Of a stretch of 64,000 nucleotides of DNA, positions 1 to 12,290 are shown one piece after another; position 1 is the stretch's first letter, and each line of letters starts with the position of its first letter. The notes below the pieces were generated by a model that was not told the DNA's origin, made no database searches, and saw only the letters and a program-made list of their open reading frames with translations. The DNA lies in contig JBAJFE010000004.1 of assembly GCA_037903355.1 (NCBI GenBank), positions 5,936,001 to 6,000,000 of the forward strand. Direction: 5' to 3'. Source of the DNA: Trichuris trichiura (taxonomy: Eukaryota > Nematoda > Enoplea > Trichinellida > Trichuridae). Made by a program: the position numbers and the translations under genes.

Positions 1-2060
1 ATCCACGGACAACGACGAAGACTATGACAGCTAGATGATGACAACGATGGCAGCAGCTACGAACCAGTAGGAAACGGTGGCCGCGAACATCGCCCTCACC
101 CCGCCAGCGATCGGTGAACCAACTGCGCCAGGCGACCACCAATCGCAAACAACCGGAAGGAACCGGACAGCGGCGCGCCGGGTAGCGCTGCCTTGATGGC
201 GGGTGAACAGCGTCAACGGCGAGCGCACCCGCGCATTCGATCGCCTCTTAGTATCGATCCGACCCTACGACCCGTTGGCATGATGCCAAAGCATCAATGG
301 CCTCCTGCTGGCGTGGTCAGCGCCCTGAACTGGGGATGGCCACGGTCAAAAGGCCTATCCTAACCTATACCTTCCGCGCAGGTGAGCAGAGTGCCCTGAC
401 CTTGCCGTTTTGTCAGGCGGCTGAGTGGCCTAGACGAGCTGGTTAAACGTACTCTGGCGCCCAAAGTGCCCGTGACCTGTCGCGCGTCAGCTACGAAAGG
501 GATTCACATGAGAACGAGTGCAGCCTTGAAGTTGCCTGATCCTCTTTGACAAATGGGCGCAACCAGTGGCGCAGAGCCGCCTGGTGAGCCACCATCAGGC
601 TTCACATGCTGTTGTTTTTGGAAGGAAGACCATACTGAAAGCAGTACTCGTACTGTTCCTTTCGATGGGTCAGCAACCGTTGAACAAACACCGTTGCAGT
701 AGATTCAAAAATGGAGTTTGCCCTTTCCGCAGCGGATAGTCATTTGGGATGCTCACAGTTGCTCACCGCTACTCCTGCGGTTCGACTGAAAATTCAGACA
801 TCCAACGACTAGCTTCTGCTGATAGCGCGGACACCGCCGGGAAAACTAACGGCCTGCTAACTGAGCGTTACTTTCCTCTACAATGCACGCAACAAAGTGA
901 ACATCTTTAATCCAGAGAGAGCTGTCTATTACTTTTATTAATACATGGAACAGTTTCGCTGAATCATGTATACTTACATGAGAAGCATATCTGCTTCTGT
1001 TTTCTAACGAATAGCAGCGTCAATTTACCGCTAAGCCACCCTTTTGCTTGGTGTTAGTTACGATTACCCTACTCAATGGCAGAGAAAGCATCAACTTTGT
1101 CCCTAAGCATTTGCTAATAAATCTTACTTATTCAGTAGGGCTACAAATTGTGGTGGCTTTTTACCGGGCTTAGTTCGCGGTCAAATGGGCAGCTATCTCC
1201 AACTGGCTGCTGGCAGCTGTCGAAATAAGGTAAATGCTAAAGAGGTGATTCTGACTCAAAATGTTATGAAAACCATACCAAGGTGAAGATGAAACATTCT
1301 GTAACATTACGCATTTTTGCAACTTGTTTTTATGGTGTTTCAATGCCTATAAGTATAGGAAATGCGCCATCAGATGGGTAACTGCAGCTGGCTGTAAAAA
1401 CGAGACAGAGTACATATGTCTCGTACTAATGTTTATTTGGGAGACCATTCAGGCTCTGCTCTGCGCCCTTATCAAGCCAAAACATTTCACTCCTATACTT
1501 ATGCAAAAGACAGTCGTCGCCAGTCGGGGATAAATTTTACACCATTCTAGCCACGCAAGTCAGAGTACGAAATAAAGAAACCCACCTGATTTCTGCTAAC
1601 GAGAAGTTCCGCGCTGCTGAAAAATACGACAAACCACTTTTTCCTATGGAGCCGTTCTGCTGATAAAGGCATGGAGCTTAGTAAAGTCGCTTGTTCTGTT
1701 CTCAGCCTTCGATGATGGAAGAATGCATTTTTCCTTTAGTTTGTCAGTGATAGGAGGGGGCTCATTAGGAAAGTCTGATATCAGCCTCCAATAAGGGGCT
1801 GACAAGCCAGGTTCACCTCAGCTGACGAAGAAAGTTCATGAGGTTTTGCTCTTGTTGAATTTTTAGTGACTTGGCGGAGTCAACAGCAGTAGACGATTAT
1901 GTGGTATTTCTCATATTGAAGTTCAGCTCCTCTTAGCAAGGGGATCCACCTTTTAACTGACTTGCAGGGTCTTAACAGTATTCAAGTTTGCCACTGCCTT
2001 GACAGGATTGAACTAAGGCAGAAACTGTAGGAATAAAAAAAACTACTTACTTTAGGAAAG
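1..2060. other. Leading region without a recognisable gene
   Basis: The first 600 bases or so are richer in G and C than the rest of the window; the remainder is ordinary AT-rich sequence. Only short open frames occur and none resembles a family I know. No repeat or RNA gene was recognised here. Confidence 0.5.
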
Positions 2061-2138
2061 ATGGAAGAGTTTTCAGGGAAAGTAACAGAAGCATGGCAAA
2101 GGACTATGGAAACTATTAAGCAAAGGGCCGAAGAAAAT
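2061..2138 (+). CDS. Candidate first coding exon of an unidentified gene
   Basis: A 26-codon open stretch begins at an ATG five bases after a TTTAG acceptor-like site and ends exactly at a consensus GTAAGT donor at 2139. The peptide is charged and helix-forming (begins MEEFSGKVTEAW, ends KQRAEEN). An AG just upstream of the ATG resembles the 5' arrangement of other genes in this window. I found no convincing downstream exon, because the following kilobases are filled by transposons that may lie in its first intron. The family is not recognised, and it could be chance. Confidence 0.3.
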
Positions 2139-3646
2139 GTAAGTCCAGTATATTGAGACTAATGCGCAGGTAATGTAAATGAGCGCGCATCAGCTGTCAG
2201 CGTAGCATATTTTAGATTGAAACAGTTCAGACTGTTGAAGATAAGATTCTAAATAATGGTTTAGCAAGACGTCAGGTGATGTGAAGGACGTGCTCTTTTA
2301 ACCGTATTAGTCATTTCACTTTAGCACTTTACGGATAACTGTTCTGCTGAAGACAACAGCATTGTAATTTACTACATTTGGTGAAAACGATTACAGTTTT
2401 CAGCTCGCAAAAATGTCTAATGAGGATTAAGAAACAGGGTTTCAGGGAATGGTGTAGTATGGGAACAAAGTATTCAAAATAATGGCCCCGCTTGCATGTA
2501 ACCATTATGTTTAAGATGTCTAAGTTTCTAGAACTTTTTATTTCTTCACACTGGTGTTAGCAAGCGATAGGAATGTAACCAGTATTTAGTACGAGATTAC
2601 TTGGCTCGAACTCTAAAACTACTGTCTGGAAAGAGGGGTCATATAGGTGCTGACTCTTTGGAAGAGAGATCAAACAAATCGAGCCGAAACCGATGCGGCT
2701 TCGGGCGCTATGATGTAAAAGATCTGTTTCCAACCGTTCCTGTGCACTATGCTTACATCATTATGCAGGAAACACTGTCCTCAAATATTTCCGTAACAAA
2801 TCGAACGGAAACTGCAGCCCTACCGTCTAGTCCAGCTGATTAGGCTGTGAATGAAGGAAGCAAAGTGCTTTGATTTGAAAGCATCGCGTTTCTCATCAAA
2901 GTGAAGCATGATCAGATTCCCACCCGAATACTAATACTTATGGCATATTTAGAAGACAAAACGCGCTCAACGAATATCTCCTACCATTATCTCAAAATTT
3001 TAAAGCCATAGGCGGACGGCGTTTCTGCCATCGTCTAGAGGGGATACGAAGGCCCCTTATTTGATCTCCTGAAAGAGCTCTTCGCTGACACGGTCGTTCA
3101 TCATTAAAAAAAGAAAAAGGATTTCTTCAAAGACATTCTTTTTATGAAAAAAGACAGTCAATTAAGAATGAGTGCATGCAGGATGCCAAAACTTACGGAA
3201 AGATATCTAGGCTTCTTTTCGACTCATCTAGTCACTGTGTAACTAGGTATCATCATTGGAATGGCAGATCGAGCAGTCAGCCTTTACAGACTTATGTACC
3301 TAAACGGAGAAATAGACTTCTTCCCTACAGCTTTGTTGAAAAATGGTTGCACGGAAAATTAACTGATACTGCACGAGAAAACGGTTGGAAAAATTGGAAA
3401 CAAGAAAGCTATTCCAAACCTTTTTTTTCTTATTCAAGAAGCACGTCCATTGTTTCAGTTTTATTGAACGGACACAACCCATTAAGTACAACATCATTTA
3501 TTGATGTTAAAGCAGCACTAATGACAGACTATTCTGGATTAGCAGAGTCCGATCATTCCATTCCCAGCAGAGTCAACTACTCAGTGGCATATGAGTTCTT
3601 CCTGACTGGCCAAAACGATGAAGGTAATGAAAGGGTGCAATTCACG
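2139..3646. other. Region before the Tigger1-like element, no assigned gene
   Basis: It contains an open frame of 166 codons on the + strand (3176-3676) whose last codons run into the terminal repeat of the element starting at 3649. The frame therefore cannot be an intact native gene, and its product is not recognised. The rest shows only short frames. Confidence 0.4.
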
Positions 3647-3648
3647 TA

Positions 3649-6106
3649 CAGGCATACCTCGCTTTATTGCGCTTAGCTATAACTGCGGTGTGCAAATTAG
3701 GACGAACTGCGTAACCGACAACCTGCTGTAGATATGATGTGAGCCTCCACGCCCATCTTTGGTAGTGTTGGACAACGCAGACTTCCTAATGAGAAAGCTT
3801 GATTTTTCAGCACCAGTTCTTCGGCTGCGTCATGTAGTGCAGTTTCTTCTGGCTATATTTGTACGATAAATGACACTGGTTGATGAGCTATCGCTGCTCA
3901 ACCGTCATAGTTTGGGTAGGTCAATCACAGAAACGAATTTCTCTATTTCTGCTTATACTTCATACCATCTTGCCCTAAAGGTCAACAGTTTGACGAAAAT
4001 AGAATAGTTGTTTTTTAGGAGTATCAGTCATTAAGGTAAGCGTAATTAGTATTCTCAACCTTCACTGATAGCGGCTCATCAATAAGTTTTTTGGTTGGTC
4101 AGCTCTTCTTCCATAAGAGTTGCTGTTTTCCGTCAACGAGAAAGATTCATTTTTTGTAGAATTCAAGGCACTCCAATTATAGTAACAATCATGGCTCGTA
4201 AGCCTTCAAGCGAAAGAGGTGCCACGCATCCCTCACTTTGAATCGTATGTTGGAAATAATCAAGCTTAGAGGGAGTGGCCGAAGGTTAGACATTTGCGCC
4301 AGACTATCAAATGGTTGAATCAAAACAAAAGTTCTGCGACGAGATGAAAAATAATACCCCGCTGAATGCATGTAAAATAAGAACGCGAAATAGCATTACT
4401 GCTCATACGGAAAGGATTCTGCTAGTATAGGTAGAAGATCAAACTAGACACAGCGTTTCTTTAACTAAAGGTCTAATTCAGAGCAAGGCAATACATCTCT
4501 TCAACTCCATCAACGTTGAAAGAGGTGAAGAAAGTGCAGAAGAAAGGTTTGAAGCCGACAGAAGTTGGTTTGTAAGACTTGAAAGAAGTAATCCGCACAA
4601 GGTAAAATTACAGAGCAAAATAAAGCTGATGTTGAAGCTAAAGCAAAGTTTGCAGAAGATTTAGCTAAGATAATTAATCAAGGTGGCTACAAGTAATAGC
4701 AGACCTTCAACGTAGACGAAACAGCAGTGTTCTGGAAGATGTCTAATAGGACTGTTCAGAGATAGATGAAACGTCAATGCCTGGCTTCGAAGGTTAAAAA
4801 GACCGGCTGTGTCTCTTCTTAGGGGCCAGCGCAACTGTAAGTTGAAACCAATGCTCATTTACTATTTTAAAAATCCTGAGCGCTTAGGAATTATGCAGCA
4901 TCTGTCGTTCCTATGGTTTAAAAATGGAGTTAGACATCCTGGATGACAGGTTACCTCTCCAAAAGTTGGTCTATTGATTATTTTAGACCTGCTGTTGACA
5001 ACTACTGTACACACAAAAAGATTCCTTTCAAAGTGTTACTGATTTTAGACAGTGCACCTTGTCACCTAAGAACTCTGGTGGATATGTACAGCGAGATTAA
5101 TGTTCGCTGCTTGCCATCTAAGACAACGTCTATTCTGCAGTTGATAGATCAAGAAGTAATCTCCATTTTTAGGTCTTACTGTTCAAGAAAAATATTCCGT
5201 AGATGAGGATTTCTCAGTAGCTCTGGACAAATTAAACTGAAAAGCTTCTGGAAAGGATTCAAAGTTCTGGACACCATTAAGAATATTCGTGATTCATGGG
5301 AGTTAAAATATCAGCATTTAAAGATGTCTGGAAGAAGTTAATTCTCATGCTTATAGGTGAATCTGAGAGGTCAGAAGGTTCAATGGAGGAAAATATTATA
5401 AACGTGGTACAAATAGGTAGAAAGTTGGAATTGCAAGTGGAGCCTGAGGATGTGGATGAGCTGCTTCAATCTAATGGTGACTTTCACAGATGAGGAATTA
5501 CTTCTTATTGGTGAAAAGAGATGATTATTTCTTGGGATGGAATCTGCGACTAAAGAAGACGCAGTGAACACTGCTGAAATGACGATTAAGACATTGCAGT
5601 GTCATATGGATTTTGTTGATAAAGAAGCAGAAAGATTCGAAAAAATGGACACTATTTTCGAACGAAGTTATACCGTGAGCAAAATGCTACCAAACAGCTC
5701 TTCATAGCAAAGAAAAATCTTTCACGAAAGGGAGAGACAGTCGATGCGGCAAGCTTCATTTTGTTCCTTTACCTAATTGAATTGTCTCAGTCATGAGTTA
5801 TGCCTTCACCAGTTTTGTCCTGGGACATTGAGCAGCCATCAGCATTGAAGCAAGAACTAATATCAGCAAAAATGTTAGGAATTACAGAAGGCTCAGGTGA
5901 TCATTAGCCTTTTTAGCGACAATGATGTTCAAAGTACTGTAGGCGCACTTTTTTGACGTGGTGTAAATTCACACTTAGCAGGCCATTAGTTAACATAGTA
6001 TGATGTGAAGGCAAGTTTTTAACGCACTGGGAAAGCAAACAATGCGCCCGATTCGGTTTACTGCAGTGCTCCAGCACCGAGTTTGCAATAAAATGATGTA
6101 TGCCTG
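3649..6106 (+). mobile_element. Full-length, decayed Tigger1-like (pogo superfamily) DNA transposon
   Basis: The element is 2458 bp and flanked by TA on both sides (3647-3648 and 6107-6108), the target duplication expected of the Tc1/mariner/pogo group. The left end reads CAGGCATACCTCGCTTTATT and the right end, in reverse complement, reads CAGGCATACATCATTTTATT. From memory these closely match the terminal repeats of mammalian Tigger1, and the length is near the roughly 2.4 kb of that family. Between the ends, on the + strand, lie frame-broken pieces of a Tigger transposase in the right order. The many stops and shifts show it is inactive and old. Relationship to mammalian copies is recalled, not searched. 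Confidence 0.9.
4690..5790 (+). pseudogene. Broken Tigger-type DDE transposase
   Basis: Fragments in several frames follow the order of a pogo/Tigger transposase: a catalytic-domain start with the NVDET motif (first Asp codon 4715-4717), a segment with LILDSAPCH (second Asp 5048-5050), and LQLIDQEVI (third Asp 5147-5149). The last two aspartates are separated by 32 residues, the DD32D spacing of Tigger elements. The C-terminal region follows (FWKGF, NIRDSWE, then a VEPEDVDELLQ stretch). All three catalytic residues can still be read, but frameshifts and stops separate the pieces. The N-terminal DNA-binding region (about 4190-4690) is too decayed to follow. Confidence 0.88.
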
Positions 6107-6632
6107 TAAGTTAATTTTTAAAAGAGGAAGCTAGAAGAAGAACACAGTACAAAAAATGGGTTTTGCCATAGCACCCTGGCGAAGGAAAGGTAATTTCAGA
6201 AATCTCCAGGAATCTAGACTTTGTCGACTTTCTCAAGAATCCACTGAATCTACTATCAACTCTTCCATCAGACAGAGTCAATACCTGCGCAGAAACCAAA
6301 TCAGAAGTAATCTAAAACGTAAAATGTAGCTGAGGAACCAGCTGCATTAGGAAGACAAGGTACATAGTGTCAATCAGGTTCCAACAACGCGAAATGTCAT
6401 CTGAATAATACAGGAAAGGCGAAATGTCTCACTGGAAAAGTTGTAGCACCAAAGGAGCAAACTGCAAGCTACAGGAGCCAGCCAAGATAATCGAAGAGCC
6501 ATTAAATGTCTCAGCAGCTGTAGGGCATATGACACCACATCTCTACCCAGATGAAAAAGTCACCAGCTCACGACTGATCCATGAAATCCATTAACCTAAT
6601 TCCAGCTTCAGGAAGGTCAGAAAAGCTATGTA
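6107..6632. other. Spacer between two DNA transposons
   Basis: AT-rich sequence with short frames only. No gene or repeat was recognised. Confidence 0.5.
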
Positions 6633-7926
6633 TGAGGGTTGTTTGAAAAGTTTCCGGAAAAATTATATACAAATTTTATTTGCAATGATATCAAAATTAT
6701 TTCTCAACGTATCTTCTATCGACCTCTAGGCATTTTTGCAGACGGTTTCCACCTCTGCAGAGCTTCCTTGTAGAATCCTTGGGGCAGTGTGTTGCATCAA
6801 GTCGAGATGGCGCGTTTCACGTCATCCATTGACTCGAACAGCGTGCCTTTTAAATGTTCTTTTAACTTTCGGAAGAGGAAAAAGCCTGATGGGGAAACAT
6901 CTGGACTGTAGGGCGGGTGTGGAATAACTTCCCACCAAAACTTACGAAGAACAGTCGTCACAGTCCTTGACGAATGAGCAGGTGCGTTATCGTGATGAAA
7001 AAGGACACCAAGGTGCAACTTGCCACACCGTTTTCTTGTCAGTGTGGTTTTTAATTTTTGCAATACTGCTTTGTAATAACTTGCCGTGACTGTTTGCTCT
7101 TCTTCGAGGAAGTCAGAACTGCTCCGTCCAAGTCTCAGAATATGGTCCCCATAACCTTTCTTGCCGACCGCTCTGCTTTGAACTTGACTGAACCTGCTGA
7201 CCCTCTCGGGAACCACCGCTTGGATTGGACCTTACTCCCAGGGTCATATTAGTAGATTCATGTTTCATCTCTCGTGACGATACAATCAAAAACCCGGTCT
7301 CATTTGCTTCAATCTTCGTTAAAGGTTCGCGAGAAAGGTTAACGCGTCGAACCAGCTGCTCTTCGTGCAACGCTTTCGGGACCTACCGACCTGAAAGCTT
7401 CCTCAGACCAAGAGTTTCATGCAGCATTCCAAATGCTGGATGGAAAAAAATCCTAGCCATTCTAGCAGTCTTCTTGATGGTAATTCTGCGGCCTCCTTCC
7501 ACTAGGTTCCGAACAAGGGCCACGGTTCCTTCGCGCGTTGTGGTGGCTGATCTTCCTGCTCTCCGGTCGTCTTCGATAGCCTTTCTGCCCTCCTTGAAAC
7601 GCCTTATCCCCTCATAGACAACCGATTTAGATAGTGCACTACTTCCGTAAACCTGCTACAAAGACTGAATAATCTTCTTCGGCTGCCAACCAAGTTTGAA
7701 TAGAAATTTAACGTTAGCACTGACCTCAAAACGAAGATTTTCCATGCCACGAGAAAAGCGATTACTTTAGGAGCAGCTTGTACCATATTGGCGCAGCGTC
7801 AGATAAGGCTACCGCTCCGTGTGAATCCAAAGGTAATGGAGATAAGATTAGCCATGTTTTAACCCATCGGTTGGCTTCCTGTTAGACAGTTAACCGTCTT
7901 TCCAGGAACTTCCCGAACATTCGTCT
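6633..7926 (-). mobile_element. Mariner transposon copy, about 1.3 kb
   Basis: The element is flanked by TA dinucleotides, and its imperfect terminal inverted repeats begin TGAGGGTTGTTTGAAAAGTT at the left end. The right end is more diverged (reverse complement AGACGAATGTTCGGGAAGTT). The 1294-bp length is typical of mariner. The transposase lies on the - strand in broken frames. Confidence 0.85.
6797..7786 (-). pseudogene. Mariner transposase, inactivated
   Basis: The - strand encodes the C-terminal half of a mariner D,D34D transposase. HHDNAPAHSS carries the second catalytic Asp, followed by PYSPDVSPSGFFLF and KLKEHLKGT. The residue 35 positions after the second Asp, normally the third catalytic Asp in the PSD motif, is Gly. 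Upstream segments (about 7113-7370 and 7604-7786) hold the middle and the helix-turn-helix part in other frames. Frameshifts separate the pieces, so no intact protein can be made. Confidence 0.85.
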
Positions 7927-8969
7927 TACATACGTCGCGACCCATGCATCAATAAGGACATTTGGTCAGAGAACAGCAACGTGTGGTGCGCAATGGCGGT
8001 TTCTCCAGAATAGTCTTAACGCCATCGATCCTATGGTCAGTCTTTTTCACAACAACACTATCCATGAAAGTCAATTTCCCTTAAGTTCAGGGCTACAGTT
8101 CCTGAGCAACTGTGGCAGTGCTAGCTGGCGGATGAAACTCCCCACAGAGCACATAGTGAAAACGCTCTTCCTGAAGAGCGCCATGAATGGTCGCACAAGT
8201 GTGACTTACGGTTAAGCGATAGTGAGTGCATCTAGGGCGACAATGGCTGTGGCATGTGGTCTGTCAGAAGCGAGCTGATGATAAGGTCTCGTTCAAGTGA
8301 ACTCATGGACTCCGCTAATGGGGGGATCGGGCTTTACGTGAGGAAGCTTTTTTTTCCCAATAATAACTTTCTTCGTCGTACGCTCCTGCTTCAGTAAACA
8401 GTTTGATGAATCGAAGTCCTTGTTCTTGGGGCAAGTGTTCTGCAACAGCAGCAGTGGTACTTGATCACGCAGAGGTCATTTACTTCTGTTAGTACTATAA
8501 CTGGAACGAGTTAAATAAGAACTTTGGTTAGCTGGATTAGCTGAGAAGCAAACATTTTTTAACTTGATCAAGGAATGTATAAAACGTTAAGATATGGCGT
8601 TCTTTGTTTCCAGGAAGTTGTACAGTAACTTTCCCTCATGACATGCTTTTTCCAAGTAAAGCTATCCTTGCAGCACCTCTCTAATTCAATTTCTCAGACT
8701 CTGAAAACGGCAGCAGCTCGCTTTCCTCTACCACTATGAGTTTACCTGAATCTGCTGCTATGTTCTTATTCTTATTTCTGGAACTCTGCTATTTTCTCTA
8801 TGAACTAGTTCTTTTAAAGATGCGGAACAATTTTTGTTGAAAGATATGTCAATGAAGAAAAAATGTGTTCTAATTGCCCAAAACAAAGTCATAGTTAATA
8901 ATGACTTTGCATAGATGTAAGTCAAATCATTCTTTAGGTGAAGAATGTGGAGTTGGAACAGCAACCACA
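7927..8969. other. No gene recognised
   Basis: Short frames only. Parts of 7930-8400 look like decayed transposon sequence, but no motif is clear enough to name a family. Confidence 0.4.
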
Positions 8970-9720
8970 TTTGGCATCAAAAATAAGAAATAAAGCATCA
9001 CCAAGTTTCCTATGCACTTGGCTGAGGAAGATTGGAATCCTGACCACAAGTATACGCAGAAATTTCTGAATGAAAAAATTAAGCCAGCTTTTTATGTGCA
9101 GTTGATGCAGCAACGCTCAACCGAAGACTTGCTACCTGGTATCTCGCTAAATGGAAAAGCGCCAGACTTTAATTCATAGCTAAACGAAGTTAACTATTTC
9201 ATAGCTAACTGTTGCTGCCCTGGAAAGTTTACGGGCGACAATATTCGAGAACATGTAATTCAAAGGGAGAGATTTTTAGCAAATGGAACTTCTGTCAGTT
9301 AATTCGAAGAAACGAGATGAGATTTAGGTAAGAACAAATATAACTACGATTTCAGTTATAATGCATATAGAAGTGGACTCAACTGGAAAACTCTGCTGAG
9401 AAAAATCATTAGGATCTCATAGGGAGAAATGTGCACTAAGTTGCAATTAGACTTCAGAATCTGTAAGTCTTGTAGCTTCTGCAACTTCTTCTACTAGACG
9501 TCTTATTGTAGGGGTATTATTGACTGGTAACGTTCTCTCGCACGTATCTGTTGGATGTCTCAACAGAATTGATGAACTTGTGACCGTGAAGTTCCTCCCG
9601 CCTAATATTACTTCCCTAATGCAGTCGGTAGGTCAAGGTGTAACCGAAAATCTGAAACGCCCATATCAAAAGTTACTGTTTAGATATCTCCTATTATCAG
9701 AAAGTAACATAATTTAAAAT
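8970..9720 (+). pseudogene. Jerky/Tigger-type transposase relic
   Basis: Two pieces of a pogo-superfamily (jerky-like) transposase are visible. Around 9340-9430 a stretch reads DFSYNAYRSGLNWKTL, corresponding to the YNADETGLNWK motif at the start of the DDE domain; the acidic pair is replaced, so the first catalytic Asp is lost. Around 9580-9717 a frame reads VKFLPPNITSLMQSVGQGV, the region around the third catalytic residue. The middle of the domain is missing, which indicates an internal deletion. Terminal repeats were not found, so the borders are approximate. Confidence 0.7.
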
Positions 9721-10630
9721 CAGCTTTTATTATTAGTAATATACGGAAAGATTGAACGACTATTATTGTATATGAATGATAGTGCGGGATTGCTGTCCCA
9801 TAAAACGGTCACCATAGGAAAGCTTATGGAATAAGCTTATCGACAGAGGGGCGGTCGAAAGTTCTGGCAAAATCTGTGCTCACGAAGAAACAGGTGAAAT
9901 TTTGGAGGGTTGAAAGTTCTCCTATTATCAAATGAACGTGACAGTTCGGATAGTCGCAACAGAAAAGATCTATGCTCCACTGCTGAACGATGATGAAACT
10001 GCTCAATCATTATGAAGAAGTGTAACAGAAATCAGGAGTTGATCAAGCTAAAAATTTGAAAAACAGGCATGCCCTCCGTGCGGTAAGGCTTTTCAATGCC
10101 TGGAAGTTGCTTTAGGGCGGTTTGGAAGCAAAAAGATCTGATTCGAGGGGGTATCACGCTTAAAAACTATCAGTAATTCATCAGGCTAGAAACGAATGGC
10201 ATCTTTTAGACGAACGTGTAGAACGACGTTATAAGAAAAAGTTTAATTTTGTGGTGCGAACTCATCTACTAAACTTGTGGTGCATTTAAAAACGTTTCAG
10301 CAAAGTTTAAATTACAATAAATGAAGCAACAACAAAGAAAAAGCATTTAATTATCCGTGCTACCCACTGTCCCGTTTAATTGGAATAGTCTATGTTTTAC
10401 TGTATGTAAATGAGTATTAACTTAAAATTCGTGGTAGGATTTCAAATTGCATGCACCGCGACAGGTTACTTTGCAATTCTGGCAGTTGGGGTTAGCGAGA
10501 AGAGCATTTTTACTATTTAATCGAGCTATTGTCAACGTAGGGCTGACGCATATTAAGCGGCCGCAAGTTAAAATATTGCCTGAAAGTTGGTCCAGTGGAT
10601 AAACGGAAGGAAGTCAGACATTTAAATTAA
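9721..10630. other. No gene recognised
   Basis: AT-rich sequence following the jerky-like relic; only short frames. Some of it may belong to the same decayed element. Confidence 0.4.
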
Positions 10631-10864
10631 CTACTGCAAGACCTCAAACCAACTGTTTATACGCTTCTCCATACCTTCAGAAAACGCCATGGTGTATTGC
10701 ATGTCCATAGAAACTGCAGCTAGTTTACCTGTAAATAGTGCGGCCATTTCAAGGTTGTACACTTTGTGGTCAGGATTAATTATTTTTCTATGCAGCAGTG
10801 AATGAATGTCATGATCACCAATGCGCGTTATGTCACTGTTTGCCAAGTTGGCTGCGCCTGAAAA
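10631..10864 (-). CDS. Candidate terminal exon of an unidentified gene
   Basis: A 78-codon open stretch (77 amino acids plus stop) starts directly after a CCCACATGCAG acceptor and ends at a TAG. The peptide has an ordinary protein-like composition (begins FSGAANLANSDITRIGD, ends KRINSWFEVLQ). It begins in phase 0, and the candidate exon at 14990-15069 ends in phase 0, so the two could be consecutive exons with the Tigger-family element at 10955-12394 inside the intron. The family is not recognised. The main risk is that it is a chance open frame. Confidence 0.4.
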   Translation of the reverse strand, partial: FSGAANLANSDITRIGDHDIHSLLHRKIINPDHKVYNLEMAALFTGKLAAVSMDMQYTMAFSEGMEKRINSWFEVLQ

Positions 10865-11089
10865 CTGCATGTGGGAAGAAAATTTAAGTACAATCACCGT
10901 GTATTCGCGGTTTCAGTTACGTGATTTTTCATTCTAAGCCCACGTAATTAAATACAGTAGGCCCTCGTTTTCCAAGGTTAATTCGTCCAAAATTTTTAGC
11001 GTTTTACCGAGTTACATAGGATACCCTATGAAAAATGATTATATTAATTACCATCATTATGATTATATTATTAATTACCTTCAACGACA

Positions 11090-11315
11090 TTACCATGATC
11101 GCTGACGACGGGACAAGATAAGTCCTGAAAGCTAGGAACATTAAGTGTCTTCTTCTGAACTTTTCCTTAACAATTGCTCATCCATCCGTTGGTAGGGCAC
11201 TTGCATCGGTTTGATTTCAAACTCCATCAACGGGCCAGACAATAAACCGTATTGAAGATATGAAAATCCATCGCCCCGTTAAGGAACATCCAGTTCTCAA
11301 GACCAAAGAAAAAGG
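11090..11315. repeat. Foldback family A, half copy nested in a Tigger-family element
   Basis: It shares the family landmarks: GACGACGGGACAAG, the CTCATCCATCCGTTGGTAGGGCA block, and the outer end around CCCCGTTAAGGAACATCCAG ending near TTCTCAAG. Only one arm is present. Confidence 0.7.
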
Positions 11316-11713
11316 CTAAATAGCTTACATCCTAGCCGAGTATTTCATCCTGCCCCCTTGAATTCCTTCCGGAACAGTTATCATACCTAGTGATCCTACG
11401 AGGCTTGGTACTACAGAAGCTAGTTATCAGATAAGGACATCAATGAGACTGTGCTTGTCCAATGGGGCCAGCGATCAGAGTCCAGGCCATTAGATACAAG
11501 AAAGGATGAAAGTAAGACGCTCTTTCTTTAAACCCCTGCGAATCGCCTTGCTTTAATGAACTAAGCGATCTACTGGTGCATGGAATGGGTACAGAGCAGG
11601 GGAAATATAAAATACACAGGAGAAATTAAGCAGAAATAGTGAACATCACACAGAACACACCCACATAGAGCAAAACGTCTACGGCAGAAACGTTTGGGGC
11701 ACTGTGAATCAAT

Positions 11714-12290
11714 TTACCCACTTTCTGTGGGTGGGCGCAGATCCCCTGGAAACCGGCCACTCCTACGGTTTTTTGAACTTGTTAGTAGCAAAACTTCTCG
11801 CCTTAAAATGTTAGGCTTCGCAGCCGCCGGAGCTTTATTTGAAAACATTGTTATAGGGAGCTGTATCTGCCTTTTCTTCGCTTTATCAAATAAATCTTGT
11901 AGCGGTTTCAACGAAGCCGTTATTCCTCGTATAACCATGATGCCACGTTCCATGAATAGATCGTATTCAGCTATCTTATCCTTTAGGACCTGCGCTTGCC
12001 GGAAAATACTGGTAAGCTTTTGCAACGTCCAATCTGAGGGTGTTTAAGCTCCTGTTATCTTCCATAACGTCGTCGTCACTGGCCGTAGGTGATTGCATCA
12101 GTTCCTCGAGTTCCTCGTTGGTGAACGGTTCTCCACAATCTATGTGCTCCCTGATATGGTCTTTTATCATGTCGGAGAAACTCTCACCTCCCAACTCCTT
12201 AGCAATATTGACTATGTCCGTGACCTGCTCATCGATGGCACCTAAGTTATCGCATTCACTGACTGCGTCTCCCCACAAACCAGCAACCAC
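11714..12290 (-). pseudogene. C-terminal part of a Tigger-like transposase
   Basis: Two overlapping frames on the - strand together give the acidic C-terminal region typical of Tigger/jerky transposases. The first includes FTNEELEELMQSPTASDDD (about 12290 down to 11976) and the second reads RQAQVLKDKIAEYDLF and onwards (12025 down to 11714). A frameshift lies in their overlap. The catalytic domain is absent. The family call rests on recalled similarity of this tail region. Confidence 0.65.

Noticed and set aside
3176..3676. A 166-codon + strand open frame
   Set aside because: Its end is made of the terminal repeat of the Tigger1-like element, so the frame as seen arose by insertion; no family resemblance in the rest.
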